From positions 1 to 58,400 of the forward strand of contig JAFTEH010000021.1 of the NCBI GenBank assembly GCA_017453745.1: DNA of 58,400 nucleotides. Reading direction: 5' to 3'. Of this stretch, positions 17,947 through 27,309 are shown piece by piece (position 1 is the first letter of the stretch; each line of letters starts with the position of its first letter). Source of the stretch: Spirochaetaceae bacterium. Lineage in GTDB: Bacteria > Spirochaetota > Spirochaetia > Treponematales > Treponemataceae. The notes beneath the pieces are model-generated. The model made no database searches, was not told the DNA's origin, and worked only from the letters and a program-made list of their open reading frames with translations. The translations under genes were made by a program, and so were the position numbers.

Positions 17947-18836
17947 AATAGTTCCTCATCAAAAATTTTGTTATGCGCTTCTTGAAGGGTATCATTAGCA
18001 ATATGCGTATAAATTTGCGTTGTTGAAATATTTGCATGCCCCAATAAGCATTGTACTGATCTTAAATCTGCGCCACCTAACAATAAATGAGTTGCAAAAG
18101 AATGCCGTAATGTATGTATCTTAGTGTGTATACCTGAAATATTTGCAATTTCTTGTAATCGTTTCCATGCACCCTTTCTACTTATGCGTTTCCCATGTAC
18201 ATTTAAAAAAACTGCACCTTTATATTTTGTATTATTTACTTCCTTCTTATTTAGAAGTTTATTACGACCTTCATCAAGGTACTTTAATAGTTTTTCTTTT
18301 GCAACATCACCAAATGGTACCAAGCGTTCTTTTTTTCCTTTACCTTGAACTTTTAATAACATTTCATCAAAAAAAATATCATCCATCGAAAGACCAATCG
18401 CTTCACTAATCCGTAAACCACTTGAATAAATAAGTTCAAATAATGCGACATCGCGTAAACCTCCAGCAGTATCTGTTGGAATATTTTTAAGCAATGTTTC
18501 AACTTCCATTTGAGATAAAACACGCGGTAATGTTTTTTCTCTACGAGGACGCTCAATATTTTTTACAGGATTTGTATCTCGTTCATGTGAAAAAATTAAA
18601 AAATCAAAAAATGAACTTAAAGCTGCTATATCTTTTGAAATAGTCTTAGACATTGTTCCTTGTTTACTGCGTACATATACAAAATGTAAACAGTCTTGTT
18701 CAGTCACATCTTGTGGTGCAACATCTATGAGTTCAAAAAATGAAGATATAGTTTCTGCATAAGTCGATGCAGTTAAGTTTGAATAATTGCATACACTAAT
18801 TAAGTAGCCAGAAAATTTTTTGATATAATCGTTCAC
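17943..18836 (-). CDS. xerD: Tyrosine recombinase XerD-like
   Basis: Second Xer-type recombinase, 297 residues from a GTG at 18836. The catalytic set is complete: Arg142 (SSGLRISEA), Lys166, His241 and Arg244 (HTLRHSFATH), His267 (LLGHAN) and Tyr276. It follows ftsZ by 16 bp, tying dimer resolution to septation. The start is uncertain: the GTG follows AGGTGG closely, and a longer frame to 18899 overlaps the ftsZ end and reads unlike the family. Confidence 0.83.
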   Translation of the reverse strand: MNDYIKKFSGYLISVCNYSNLTASTYAETISSFFELIDVAPQDVTEQDCLHFVYVRSKQGTMSKTISKDIAALSSFFDFLIFSHERDTNPVKNIERPRREKTLPRVLSQMEVETLLKNIPTDTAGGLRDVALFELIYSSGLRISEAIGLSMDDIFFDEMLLKVQGKGKKERLVPFGDVAKEKLLKYLDEGRNKLLNKKEVNNTKYKGAVFLNVHGKRISRKGAWKRLQEIANISGIHTKIHTLRHSFATHLLLGGADLRSVQCLLGHANISTTQIYTHIANDTLQEAHNKIFDEELL

Positions 18837-18852
18837 ACTCCACCTACAATGT

Positions 18853-20118
18853 TTAATTTCTATGTCGCATATATGCAGGAAAATCCAAATCTGTATCATC
18901 AGATGGAAGTTTTATATTATATAAGGCATTCTTATCCGATAAAAATGTCGATTTGGGTTCTGCCACAGTTTCAGTTCGACTACTAGATTTATTTACTGAA
19001 TTTCTTTTTTCCAAACCTTGCAACATCGGTTGTTTCGTTTTGTATAAGTTATATTCATTTGCACTAATAAAATCACCGGACCCTATGGAGTTTGTTTCAT
19101 TTTTACTAAATATTGATTGTGAAGTTTCTCTATTTGTATATTCCAAAAAATTTGAAGCGGGGAAACCTGTTGCGACTAATGTGACACTAATAGAATCACC
19201 CATTGAATCGTCTTGCCATGCTCCAACTTTTATAAGTACATTTGGATCTGCCTTTTGATTTATAACTTCCATAATTTCAGAAACTTCTGTCAAGGTAAGA
19301 CTCGATGAACCACTAATATTAACCAAAATATTTTTTGCACCTTCCATTCCTGAATCTTCAAGCAATGGATTATCAACAGCATTTGTCGCTGCAATCACGG
19401 CTCTATTTTCACCGCTTGCAACCCCTACGCACATGTGCGCATTACCTTGACCACGCATTGCAGTTTCAACATCAGCTAAATCCACATTCATCAAACCTGG
19501 TTTTAGTATTAAATCAGATATTCCTTGCACGGCTCGACGAAGAACATCATCTGCCTTTGAAAATGCTTCTGTTATCGGCGTATTTTTATCTACAATTTTT
19601 AACAGCAGCTGATTAGGAATAACAATAAGAGAATCAACATGTTCGGAAAGTTTTTTTATTCCCTCCTCTGCCAACTTCATTTTTGCAGGACCTTCAAAAC
19701 TAAAAGGTTTTGTTACAACCGCAACAGTGAGAATGCCGGCATCTTTTGCAATCTTTGCAATAACAGGTGCCGAACCTGTACCAGTACCACCACCCATACC
19801 AGCCGTTATAAATAACATATTAGCACCAGAAATTGCAGCTTTTATTGCTTCAGAATCTTCTACTGCTGCTTGTTCTCCAACAGCAGGTTTTCCACCAGCA
19901 CCCAAACCGCCAGTTAGTTTTGCACCAATTTGTAGCTTAGTATTTGTTTTTGAATACTCTAAAGCTTGTGCATCAGTATTTGCAACAATAAAGTCTACAA
20001 ATTGCACACCTGCGTCAATCATTCTATTGACAGCATTTGAGCCAGCACCACCAGTGCCAATTACTTTTACAACTGCAGGATTCGTTTTTGATTCTGCATT
20101 CATAACTGTAAAATCCAT
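18853..20118 (-). CDS. ftsZ: Cell division protein FtsZ
   Basis: Tubulin-like GTPase that forms the division ring. The 421 residues include the GTP-binding tubulin signature GGGTGTG at 109-115, NTDAQAL near 48, a long variable linker from about residue 330, and the C-terminal peptide [12 protein letters not shown], the expected FtsA-binding tail. A strong GGGAGGGGG ribosome site precedes the ATG. The 89-bp gap to ftsA contains a short palindrome at 20168-20180. Confidence 0.97.
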   Translation of the reverse strand: MDFTVMNAESKTNPAVVKVIGTGGAGSNAVNRMIDAGVQFVDFIVANTDAQALEYSKTNTKLQIGAKLTGGLGAGGKPAVGEQAAVEDSEAIKAAISGANMLFITAGMGGGTGTGSAPVIAKIAKDAGILTVAVVTKPFSFEGPAKMKLAEEGIKKLSEHVDSLIVIPNQLLLKIVDKNTPITEAFSKADDVLRRAVQGISDLILKPGLMNVDLADVETAMRGQGNAHMCVGVASGENRAVIAATNAVDNPLLEDSGMEGAKNILVNISGSSSLTLTEVSEIMEVINQKADPNVLIKVGAWQDDSMGDSISVTLVATGFPASNFLEYTNRETSQSIFSKNETNSIGSGDFISANEYNLYKTKQPMLQGLEKRNSVNKSSSRTETVAEPKSTFLSDKNALYNIKLPSDDTDLDFPAYMRHRN

Positions 20119-20167
20119 AGTCCCCCTCCCAATGGGTATTTTATATATCTACAAAATATTTTATTGC

Positions 20168-20180
20168 TTAGTAATACTAA
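20168..20180. promoter_or_regulatory. Palindrome upstream of ftsZ
   Basis: TTAGTA-A-TACTAA, a perfect 6-bp inverted repeat about a single base, sits in the ftsA-ftsZ gap. It could be an operator or a small RNA hairpin; no factor is identified. Confidence 0.3.
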
Positions 20181-20207
20181 ACAAATTTTGACATCCACAT
20201 AAATATT

Positions 20208-21446
20208 TTAAAAAAGATCATTCCATTTTTTCTTAAACCACTTTACAACTGAAGTTTTATTTTTATCTTGCCTATTTTCATGAATAACAATATTCTTAGA
20301 TTCATTTTTTTCAAGTAACAAACCTACTACAACCGCAAAATCAGGATTACGATAATTGCCAACTAATCCACCTAATGTAGATGGAATCCCTAATCGAATT
20401 GAAGAAATACCAAATACATGTGTTGCAAGTTCTATAATACCTGATAAAAGAGAACCACCCCCACAAAAAATGATACTCCCTTTCAAAACACTTAACTTCA
20501 TGTTTTGTTCAATTCTATTTTTGATAATTAAAAATAATTCATGGACTCTCACTTGAAAAATTTCACATACCTTTCTTTTTGAAATTTGCGATGGAGCTTT
20601 TCCTGCTACACTTTCCACTAATATTTCATCTTCATCATCAACCAAATCCAACCAACAACAACCATCAGATATTTTTATTTTTTCGGCACTATCAAATGGA
20701 ATACCCTCAACAACTGATAAATCTTTAGTGAGGTGCTCTCCACCAACTGGAATTGCAAAACTCATCGTTGGAGCACCGCCCTTCATAACAACCACATTAG
20801 TAGTTGCTCCACCAATATCTATCAATATTGATCCAAGTTCTGATTCATCATTTGTCATCACAGAACGAACAGCGCATAAACCTTGATACATAATTCCACT
20901 AACATTTAAATTACTTCGGTTTACACATTGCACTATTTTTTCAATAGCAGAACCAGAACCCGTGATGATATGGACATTTGCCTCAAGCCTTACACCAATT
21001 TGATTTGTAGGGTCTTTTAAATTTTTCTGACTATCTACACTAAAGTTTTGAGGAATGACATGTATAAATTCTCTATCGCTTGCAATTTCAACCGCCTTGG
21101 CAGATTTAATAACATTTTCAATATCTGAGGCATCTACTTCACGATTCCCTTTTTGTTTATCTGATACTGGGACAACTCCTGTTGAATTAAAACCTTCAAT
21201 ATGTATACCACCAATACTTACCGAGCATTCCTTTATCTCATACCCAGACATATATTCAGCATCTTGAATAGCAGTTTTTATACCGTCAACTGTTTTTTCG
21301 ATATTGACAACATCACCACGCCTCAAGCCCTCTGAATTAGCAACACCAACTCCAGTAACCTGTAATGCACCAGTCTGCAATCGTTCAGCAACTATTGCTC
21401 GTATTTTACTTGTTCCAATATCTAAACTAACTAACGCTTCACTCAT
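20208..21446 (-). CDS. ftsA: Cell division protein FtsA
   Basis: Actin-like ATPase that tethers FtsZ to the membrane. The 412 residues start LVSLDIGTSKIRAIVAE, the phosphate-1 motif of the actin fold. ILIDIGGATTNVVVMKGG (phosphate 2) is near residue 208, FCGGGSLLSGI near residue 324, and the C-terminus SVVKWFKKKWNDLF is the expected amphipathic membrane-targeting helix. It overlaps ftsQ by 8 bp. Confidence 0.96.
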   Translation of the reverse strand: MSEALVSLDIGTSKIRAIVAERLQTGALQVTGVGVANSEGLRRGDVVNIEKTVDGIKTAIQDAEYMSGYEIKECSVSIGGIHIEGFNSTGVVPVSDKQKGNREVDASDIENVIKSAKAVEIASDREFIHVIPQNFSVDSQKNLKDPTNQIGVRLEANVHIITGSGSAIEKIVQCVNRSNLNVSGIMYQGLCAVRSVMTNDESELGSILIDIGGATTNVVVMKGGAPTMSFAIPVGGEHLTKDLSVVEGIPFDSAEKIKISDGCCWLDLVDDEDEILVESVAGKAPSQISKRKVCEIFQVRVHELFLIIKNRIEQNMKLSVLKGSIIFCGGGSLLSGIIELATHVFGISSIRLGIPSTLGGLVGNYRNPDFAVVVGLLLEKNESKNIVIHENRQDKNKTSVVKWFKKKWNDLF

Positions 21447-22272
21447 TGTTATGTTCCTTTCTTACTATTGCGATACCACTTCTTAAATCTATTTCATCTA
21501 TCAAATGACTATCATCAATTTCAGTAATAACATCTAAAACTAAAATGGTATATTTTAGAGTATCAACATCAAGTTTGTCTAACACTCGTACTCGTATATT
21601 TTTTGAAATAGGAAATAAAACCAATTCATACCCACCATACTGTTTCGGAATAATTTTTATTTCTGAAATTTGATTTAGTAAATGAGGGTTATGAGTTTGT
21701 AATTCTAAAATATTATTTAATAGCTGAATGAGTTGCGTATTTAAGCGAAGAACATCAGAAAAATTTTCAAAATTTAATCCACTAATAATTGGATATGATT
21801 GTATATCAATTTCGCTGTTTCGGAATAGAACCCCATTTTTGTCTATTAACACAGGAGATGAAATAGAATCAATTTCAGCAAATGTCATTGCAACTGGTAT
21901 GCGCTCTTTTATGTTTATAATAATTTGATCAGGGAATTTTTTTTCTACAGTAACAGTTTCAACCATAGAAATACTAGCAATACTTTGCGCAATTTGTAAT
22001 GTATCGATTTTATTCCATTTTGTATCCATTTTAATATGTGCAATATCTTTTAAGAATACTTCACTCAATACAGTATTTCCATAGAATTGAAAATTTGCTA
22101 CAGATGTATTAGGTATAAATATAAAATAGTAAAACCCAACAATCGCTAAAAGCAAAAAAAGAATTAATAAGATAGTAGATAGAAAAAAGTTTTTTAAAAA
22201 TGTTTTTTGTTTTACTTTTCTACCCTTTGTATATGGAATAGAATTAACTTTATCAAAAACAATATCAGACAT
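21439..22272 (-). CDS. ftsQ: Cell division protein FtsQ/DivIB
   Basis: Bitopic divisome protein. From the ATG at 22272 it has 277 residues: a basic cytoplasmic tail, one transmembrane helix at about 31-54, then a POTRA-like domain (NFQFYGNTVLSEVFLKDI) and a beta-type FtsQ domain. The start was placed at MSDIVFDK because a longer frame runs into ftsW; it still overlaps ftsW by 8 bp. Confidence 0.88.
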   Translation of the reverse strand: MSDIVFDKVNSIPYTKGRKVKQKTFLKNFFLSTILLILFLLLAIVGFYYFIFIPNTSVANFQFYGNTVLSEVFLKDIAHIKMDTKWNKIDTLQIAQSIASISMVETVTVEKKFPDQIIINIKERIPVAMTFAEIDSISSPVLIDKNGVLFRNSEIDIQSYPIISGLNFENFSDVLRLNTQLIQLLNNILELQTHNPHLLNQISEIKIIPKQYGGYELVLFPISKNIRVRVLDKLDVDTLKYTILVLDVITEIDDSHLIDEIDLRSGIAIVRKEHNNE

Positions 22273-23404
22273 AACTAACCTCATATTTCTTTTTTGATGC
22301 ATTGAGTATAAATCCACAAAAACACATTGTCGTAATTAACGAAGAACCACCGTATGAAAAAAAAGGCATTGGTATACCTGTTGCAGGAACCAAACGCGAA
22401 ACTACTGCGGCATTTAACAAAGATTGAAATATAATAGTTGCAACAGATCCAAATGAAAGATATTTTAAAAATGCAGTTTTACAATTAAGGGCAATCCTAA
22501 ATCCAAAAAATGCAAAAGCAGTAATCAATAAAAAATATATGAGCACACCAACAAACCCCATTTCTTCTGCCCATACTACAAAAATAAAATCGGAATAAAT
22601 TTCTGGAACACTTGAAATTTTTTGAACACCATTTCCCAAACCTGTTCCTAAAAATCCTCCACTACTTATCGCTTTAATAGCAGCATTTACTTGATAACTA
22701 TCCCCCAGCGGATCATTTTCTGGAAACAAAAATGCTAACACACGCTTTAATCGATATGCTTTTGATAAAACCATAATCGTAGCAATGGGAATAAAACAAA
22801 TTAAACCTTTTAAAAACCAACTTAACTTTACACCAGCAATAAAAAACATAACACATGTTATAAATGCTAAAAACATTGCTGTAGAAAAATCTGGTTCAAG
22901 ATATACAAAAAAAATAAATAAACCGCATACAATGAACGGAGGAAAAATTGCAATAAGCGGTTCATCAATTTGCTCTTGCTTTTTGTCAAAAAAATTTGCT
23001 AAGAACAAAACAATCACAATTTTTATAAATTCAGATGGTTGAAATCTGAAACGCCATACCTGAATCCAACGCGCAGCATTATTGCGTACATAACCCACAC
23101 CTGGAACAAATGGTAATAAAATAATCAAAAACCCTGCAATTACAATGATTGGTAAAAGTTTTCGTAAAGTTTCTGGCTTGATAAATACACAAAACAAAAA
23201 ACAGACAATCGCTAGTATTAGATTAATCGCTTGTCGTTTTACAAAATAAAGAGAGTCATCAAAAAACCTATCCCCATAACTAAGTGAACCAGAGTACAAG
23301 ACAGTAAATCCAAGACCAACCAACAATAAAACAATCATCACAAATATAAAATTAAAACCATCACTTATTGGATCTTTTTCAGGTGCAATATAATCTATTT
23401 TCAT
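22265..23404 (-). CDS. ftsW: Septal peptidoglycan polymerase FtsW
   Basis: SEDS-family glycosyltransferase with about ten membrane segments, 379 residues. Diagnostic segments are VWRFRFQPSEFIKI, YLEPDFSTAMFLA, ISSGGFLGTGLGNG and the C-terminal LVPATGIPMPFFSYGGSSL. It overlaps murF by 4 bp. The partner transpeptidase FtsI is not in this cluster. Confidence 0.95.
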   Translation of the reverse strand: MKIDYIAPEKDPISDGFNFIFVMIVLLLVGLGFTVLYSGSLSYGDRFFDDSLYFVKRQAINLILAIVCFLFCVFIKPETLRKLLPIIVIAGFLIILLPFVPGVGYVRNNAARWIQVWRFRFQPSEFIKIVIVLFLANFFDKKQEQIDEPLIAIFPPFIVCGLFIFFVYLEPDFSTAMFLAFITCVMFFIAGVKLSWFLKGLICFIPIATIMVLSKAYRLKRVLAFLFPENDPLGDSYQVNAAIKAISSGGFLGTGLGNGVQKISSVPEIYSDFIFVVWAEEMGFVGVLIYFLLITAFAFFGFRIALNCKTAFLKYLSFGSVATIIFQSLLNAAVVSRLVPATGIPMPFFSYGGSSLITTMCFCGFILNASKKKYEVSYV

Positions 23405-24885
23405 TTTACACTCTCCAATACTGAAATAAATTGTTCAAGTTTTAATCCTCGCGAACCTTTTAATAAAACAAAACATTTGTTTCCATCTCTCTTTTGATTT
23501 TCAAGTATGTCTGTCATGTTTTTTTTCAAAAGATTAGTTTCAGTCTCGTCATAATAAAAAATATTACTTGTCCTATGTTCTAACTTTTTATATGTGCTAA
23601 CAATTTCATTGCCATATAAAAAAATAAAATCAATATTTGAATGTAAAATCATTTCAATTATTTTTTTATGTGCTGTAAACGCAAACTCTCCGAGTTCCAA
23701 CATTGAACCTATAATAGCAATTTTTTTTACATTCCGCTTTAAATCAATCAAAAACTGTATAGCAGCTTCCATGCTTTGTGGATTTGCATTATACGCATCA
23801 AAAAGATAATCAACAGCACCATGCACAACTTGTGAACGCCCAAAACCTGCATTTACTTTTTCAAGTCCACTTTTTATCTTATGTGCTTTTATATTAAGAT
23901 GTTCAGCAACTGTAACCGCAAGAGCAGCATTGAATAAATTATGTTTTCCTGCAAGTGGAAAAGACACTTTTTCATTTTTGTATACAAATGAATATCCATT
24001 TTCTCCATTATCTTCCAGTTCTAAAAATGAATCTTTTATTTTTGCCTCAATGTCAACAGCAATTACTGTTCCTACAATGTCTTTGGATAAAAAGTTCGCC
24101 CAGTTATCTTTAGGAATAAAACCAATATCGTTAGAATCAAACTGAGAAAAGATTTGTTTTTTTTCTAAAGCGATTTGCTCTTGACTTCCCAACATTCCAA
24201 TATGCGCAGTTCCAATATTTGTTATGACGGCAATGTTCGGTTTAAAAACACTTGCTAACTCTGCAATTTCATTTTTTCGGTTCATTCCCATTTCAAAAAT
24301 GGCGACCTTGTGCTTGTCAGTTATTTTAAATACCGAAAGCGGTAAACCAGTTTCAGAATTTAAGTTACCTTCCGAAAAAATGACCGGCTCTTGCTCTCCA
24401 ATAATACAAGAAAGCAATTCCTTTGTCGTAGTTTTACCGCTTGAACCAGTAACAGCAATTTTAAAAATACGAGGAAATTTATTCAGATAAAAACGAGCGC
24501 ATGCTTGAAGTGCTATAAGTGTGTTTTTTACACAGATACACATTGCATGATATTTTTTACACAGTGCTTTAATCCAAGCATCAATCGATAAACCGCTCTG
24601 TGTACAAGCCCAGCGAGAATCTTCAATACCTTTTTCAATACATTGCTCATCGACAAAAAAACAAATTGCGCCGTTTTCAAGAGCACTTTCGCAAAAAGCA
24701 TGTCCATCCCGTTCCGCTCCACGCAGTGGAATAAAGAGAGAGTGTGCTTCACAGTTTCTACTGTCAAGTGACACCGAACTAATTCCGCTCATATTCGTTT
24801 CACAGGCTATAACAGTACCTGATGTTGCGTGTATTAGTTCATCAAAAAATAATAGAATGTTTTTGCACTCACTCTCGTGTTTCAC
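23401..24885 (-). CDS. murF: UDP-MurNAc-tripeptide D-Ala-D-Ala ligase MurF
   Basis: Cytoplasmic Mur ligase that adds the terminal dipeptide to the peptidoglycan precursor. The 494 residues carry the ATP loop GSSGKTTT at 147-154, EGNLNSETGLPLS, FEMGMNRKNEIAEL, ITNIGTAHIGMLGS and DAYNANPQSMEAA, all MurF signatures. It overlaps ftsL by 17 bp. mraY, murE, murD and murG are not adjacent. Confidence 0.95.
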   Translation of the reverse strand: MKHESECKNILLFFDELIHATSGTVIACETNMSGISSVSLDSRNCEAHSLFIPLRGAERDGHAFCESALENGAICFFVDEQCIEKGIEDSRWACTQSGLSIDAWIKALCKKYHAMCICVKNTLIALQACARFYLNKFPRIFKIAVTGSSGKTTTKELLSCIIGEQEPVIFSEGNLNSETGLPLSVFKITDKHKVAIFEMGMNRKNEIAELASVFKPNIAVITNIGTAHIGMLGSQEQIALEKKQIFSQFDSNDIGFIPKDNWANFLSKDIVGTVIAVDIEAKIKDSFLELEDNGENGYSFVYKNEKVSFPLAGKHNLFNAALAVTVAEHLNIKAHKIKSGLEKVNAGFGRSQVVHGAVDYLFDAYNANPQSMEAAIQFLIDLKRNVKKIAIIGSMLELGEFAFTAHKKIIEMILHSNIDFIFLYGNEIVSTYKKLEHRTSNIFYYDETETNLLKKNMTDILENQKRDGNKCFVLLKGSRGLKLEQFISVLESVK

Positions 24886-25180
24886 CGTTTTTTTCTATTC
24901 CCCCATCATAGTTCGGTTCTAGGCTCACCCTTATAATTTCAGATGCCAAAGCCTTTTTCATTCCTAAATCTTCTATTGCGATTTTTTCAATCCGTGCAGG
25001 ACTCATCAATATTGCAATAGCAGAAATTTTTTTTGCATTACCCGTTATTAACTCATCTTCTTTTTGTCTATAATCGCGCAACTCTTTTTGTAAATGTCCA
25101 AACCGCCCCGCTTGCAGAACTGTCAAAACTAACAAAACAGGAATTGCAATAGTCATAAAACACAAAAGCACTTTTTTCAT
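24869..25180 (-). CDS. ftsL: FtsL-like divisome protein
   Basis: A 103-residue bitopic protein with an N-terminal membrane helix (about 4-22), a short coiled coil (FGHLQKELRDYRQKEDEL), and a segment MSPARIEKIAIEDLGMKKA that has the form found in FtsL proteins. Position between rsmH and the next mur/fts gene is the usual ftsL position. Sequence conservation of FtsL is low, so the call rests on size, topology and location. Confidence 0.78.
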   Translation of the reverse strand: MKKVLLCFMTIAIPVLLVLTVLQAGRFGHLQKELRDYRQKEDELITGNAKKISAIAILMSPARIEKIAIEDLGMKKALASEIIRVSLEPNYDGGIEKNGETRE

Positions 25181-25192
25181 ATCCTTACCTTA

Positions 25193-26152
25193 CTAGCCAT
25201 TTTTTCGGATAACTCTCAATTTTGCGCTCCGTGAAGGTGCATTTTCGGCTACTTCAGTTTCGCTCGGTTTGACACCTTTTTTTGTTACAAGCGTTCCCAA
25301 AAAACGAGTTTCCTTTTCAACTATCGGCACATTTGTCTTTTGTGCAAAGGACTTTCCATCATTATTTTCAATCGGCTTTTTTGAAAGTTCTCGAAAATAA
25401 TGTTTTACTATTCTATCTTCAAGTGAATGAAAACTAATAACACCCAGTTTTCCACCGTCTTCTAAGGTAGCAAAGGCCAATTCTAACAATGCGGGTAGCC
25501 GATCCAGTTCTCCATTAACCGCTATTCTGATTGCCTGAAATGTCCTTGTCGCAGGATGCAAACGCCCATATCGATACTTACTAGGAACAGCCGAAAAAAT
25601 AATGTCAGCCAGTTGCTTGCTACTCGTAATCGGAGTTACCTTTCTCTGTTCAACAATGCTATGAGCAATACGGCGAGAAAAATGTTCTTCCCCATACTTA
25701 AAAATAACATCGGCTAAATCCTTTTCCGCTAGCTTATTAACAATATCACTTGCAGATGTCTTAAGCCCATTACTCAAACGCATATCCAAAGGCTCATCAG
25801 CTAAAAACGAAAAACCCCGTTCTGCTGCCTCATAATGAAATATCGAAATTCCAAGATCCAGTAATATAATAGAAGGTTTTTGCTCAAAAACATAAGTCGA
25901 AAAAAAAACATCCGACCAATTTGTTATAAAATGAATGCGCTCCCCAAACGGTTTTAACCGTTCTTTCGCTACACTCTGAATCTTAGAATCAGCGTCAACT
26001 CCAATAATGCTGAGTGTTTTAAAGCGTCGCAAAAAAGCTTCACTATGTCCACCTTCGCCTAATGTTCCGTCAACCATCAACTGATGCTCCGCTTCGGGCG
26101 CAAGCAAGTCAAGACACTCATTAAGCAAAACAGGACGATGAAAAATCTGCAT
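25193..26152 (-). CDS. rsmH: 16S rRNA m4C1402 methyltransferase RsmH
   Basis: SAM-dependent N4 methyltransferase (MraW) acting on C1402 of 16S rRNA. The 319 residues have HRPVLLNECLDLL, the SAM motif DGTLGEGGHSEAFL, LLDLGIS, RPATRTFQAIRIAVN-type segment HPATRTFQAIRIAVNGEL and ISFHSLEDRIVKHYF. It is 3 bp after mraZ, the normal order. Confidence 0.96.
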   Translation of the reverse strand: MQIFHRPVLLNECLDLLAPEAEHQLMVDGTLGEGGHSEAFLRRFKTLSIIGVDADSKIQSVAKERLKPFGERIHFITNWSDVFFSTYVFEQKPSIILLDLGISIFHYEAAERGFSFLADEPLDMRLSNGLKTSASDIVNKLAEKDLADVIFKYGEEHFSRRIAHSIVEQRKVTPITSSKQLADIIFSAVPSKYRYGRLHPATRTFQAIRIAVNGELDRLPALLELAFATLEDGGKLGVISFHSLEDRIVKHYFRELSKKPIENNDGKSFAQKTNVPIVEKETRFLGTLVTKKGVKPSETEVAENAPSRSAKLRVIRKNG

Positions 26153-26155
26153 AGA

Positions 26156-26602
26156 CTATCCAAAACAGACATTTCCCAAAGCTTCTGACGCCTTTAGAAA
26201 ATCAGTTTCACTCTCCTCTAAATAAAGATTATAGTTGTCTACACTCCACAGTTCTAAGTATTTGGAAATACCCAAAATAATACATTCTTTTTCAAGACCT
26301 GCATATTCGCGTAAACTTTGTGGAACCGAAATGCGCCCTTGCTTGTCTATTTCTACTTCCTGTGCAGGAGCAACCAAGCGACGCAAAACAGAACGAGATT
26401 GTGCTTGAAAAAGTGAAGCCTGGTCCATAACCTTTTCTAAAAATTCATTCCAAGTTTGCATAGGAAAAACCCATAAACACTTGTCGACACCGCGAGTTAT
26501 CATAAGGGTATTTTCTTCTAAACTAGCACGCAATTTAGAAGGAAAACTCACGCGTCCTTTTTCATCAAGATTATTTTTGTATTCCCCAGTCAAATTAGCC
26601 AC
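26156..26602 (-). CDS. mraZ: Transcriptional regulator MraZ
   Basis: DNA-binding regulator of the division and cell wall cluster, with two SpoVT/AbrB-like halves. The 148 residues contain two copies of the DEKGRVSFP/DKQGRISVP-type motif, near residues 13 and 85. The start codon is GTG, and that GTG belongs to the fourth repeat of its own predicted binding box, so binding would cover the translation start region. It is the first gene of the minus-strand cluster. Confidence 0.95.
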   Translation of the reverse strand: MANLTGEYKNNLDEKGRVSFPSKLRASLEENTLMITRGVDKCLWVFPMQTWNEFLEKVMDQASLFQAQSRSVLRRLVAPAQEVEIDKQGRISVPQSLREYAGLEKECIILGISKYLELWSVDNYNLYLEESETDFLKASEALGNVCFG

Positions 26603-26632
26603 TTTTACCTACTTTATCCCACTTTTTACCAC
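26598..26632 (-). promoter_or_regulatory. MraZ-binding box
   Basis: Reading the minus strand, GTGGT, GTGGG, GTAGG and GTGGC occur at 26632, 26622, 26612 and 26602, an exact 10-bp period. Known MraZ boxes are TGGGN repeats with 5-bp spacers, which this fits. The last repeat includes the mraZ start codon. Confidence 0.8.
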
Positions 26633-26640
26633 TTTTTATT

Positions 26641-26668
26641 ATTTTACAATAATATTACGAAATGTCAA
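26641..26668 (-). promoter_or_regulatory. mraZ (dcw) promoter
   Basis: On the minus strand TTGACA (26668-26663) and TAAAAT (26646-26641) are 16 bases apart. The MraZ box starts about 9 bases downstream of the -10, so self-repression by blocking initiation or escape fits. Confidence 0.75.
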
Positions 26669-26734
26669 CTAGTTTTTTAGTATTTTTTAAAAAAAAGTTT
26701 AAAATTTTTTTTAATTTTCTAAAAAACACGGCGG

Positions 26735-27005
26735 TGTTCTGTGAAAAACTATAGAAGTAGGTAACGAAGTACTCGTGTCATTGTGTCCTTACCCCGTAAT
26801 ATAGAAACGAGGCGAAACAATTTCGTCTGGTTTTTGCCTGTAAACGATGAGATTGCTTCGCTTCTACCTGTCGGCAGACAAGTCGCTCGCAATGGCGAGC
26901 ACTCTCGCTTATGCGTCCTCGAAATGACGAAGTGAATCACTGTTTTGACCCATTGGCAGAAGGCACCCCTCACCCGATAAGCCAACAACAGAGTAAATAC
27001 CACAT
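26735..27005. repeat. GC-richer REP-like island
   Basis: No gene; an 84-codon frame here crosses palindromic DNA and is not credible. It contains a perfect GCTCGC/GCGAGC hairpin at about 26892-26907, a GCGAAA/TTTCGT hairpin, and phrases such as GAGATTGCTTCGCTT and CGAAATGACGAAG that resemble repeats scattered in many unrelated bacterial genomes. A 14-base word (26962-26975) recurs at 35791-35804. Confidence 0.5.
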
Positions 27006-27071
27006 TTTGAGCGAAATTGATTTTCGTTAAGAAAAAGTTATTGGAAAAATAATTGGAAGAAAAAGCAAAAT

Positions 27072-27145
<74 letters not shown>

Positions 27146-27151
27146 AAAAAA

Positions 27152-27225
27152 TGTGGACGATGGGGCTCGAACCCATGACAACCAGATCCACAATCTGGGG
27201 CTCTACCAACTGAACTACGTCCACC
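27152..27225 (-). tRNA. tRNA-His(GTG)
   Basis: Cloverleaf on the minus strand: acceptor GTGGACG/CGTCCAC, anticodon loop TTGTGGA with anticodon GTG, T-loop TTCGAGC. An extra G is encoded at position -1 (27225), as expected for histidine. The discriminator at 27152 is A, whereas most bacteria have C73 to pair with G-1. CCA is not encoded. Confidence 0.93.
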
Positions 27226-27236
27226 ACGCATTATCT

Positions 27237-27264
27237 ATTTTACTGAAATATTCTAAAAAGTCAA
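27237..27264 (-). promoter_or_regulatory. tRNA operon promoter
   Basis: On the minus strand TTGACT (27264-27259) and TAAAAT (27242-27237) are 16 bases apart, ending 11 bases before the first tRNA-His base. Confidence 0.7.
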
Positions 27265-27309
27265 GTACTTTATTTTTTTTTTACATGGGTTATAATTTAT
27301 AGATTGATT

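Noticed and set aside
26749-27003. 84-codon frame on the minus strand
   Set aside because: It is composed of palindromic REP-like DNA; no start signal and no family resemblance.
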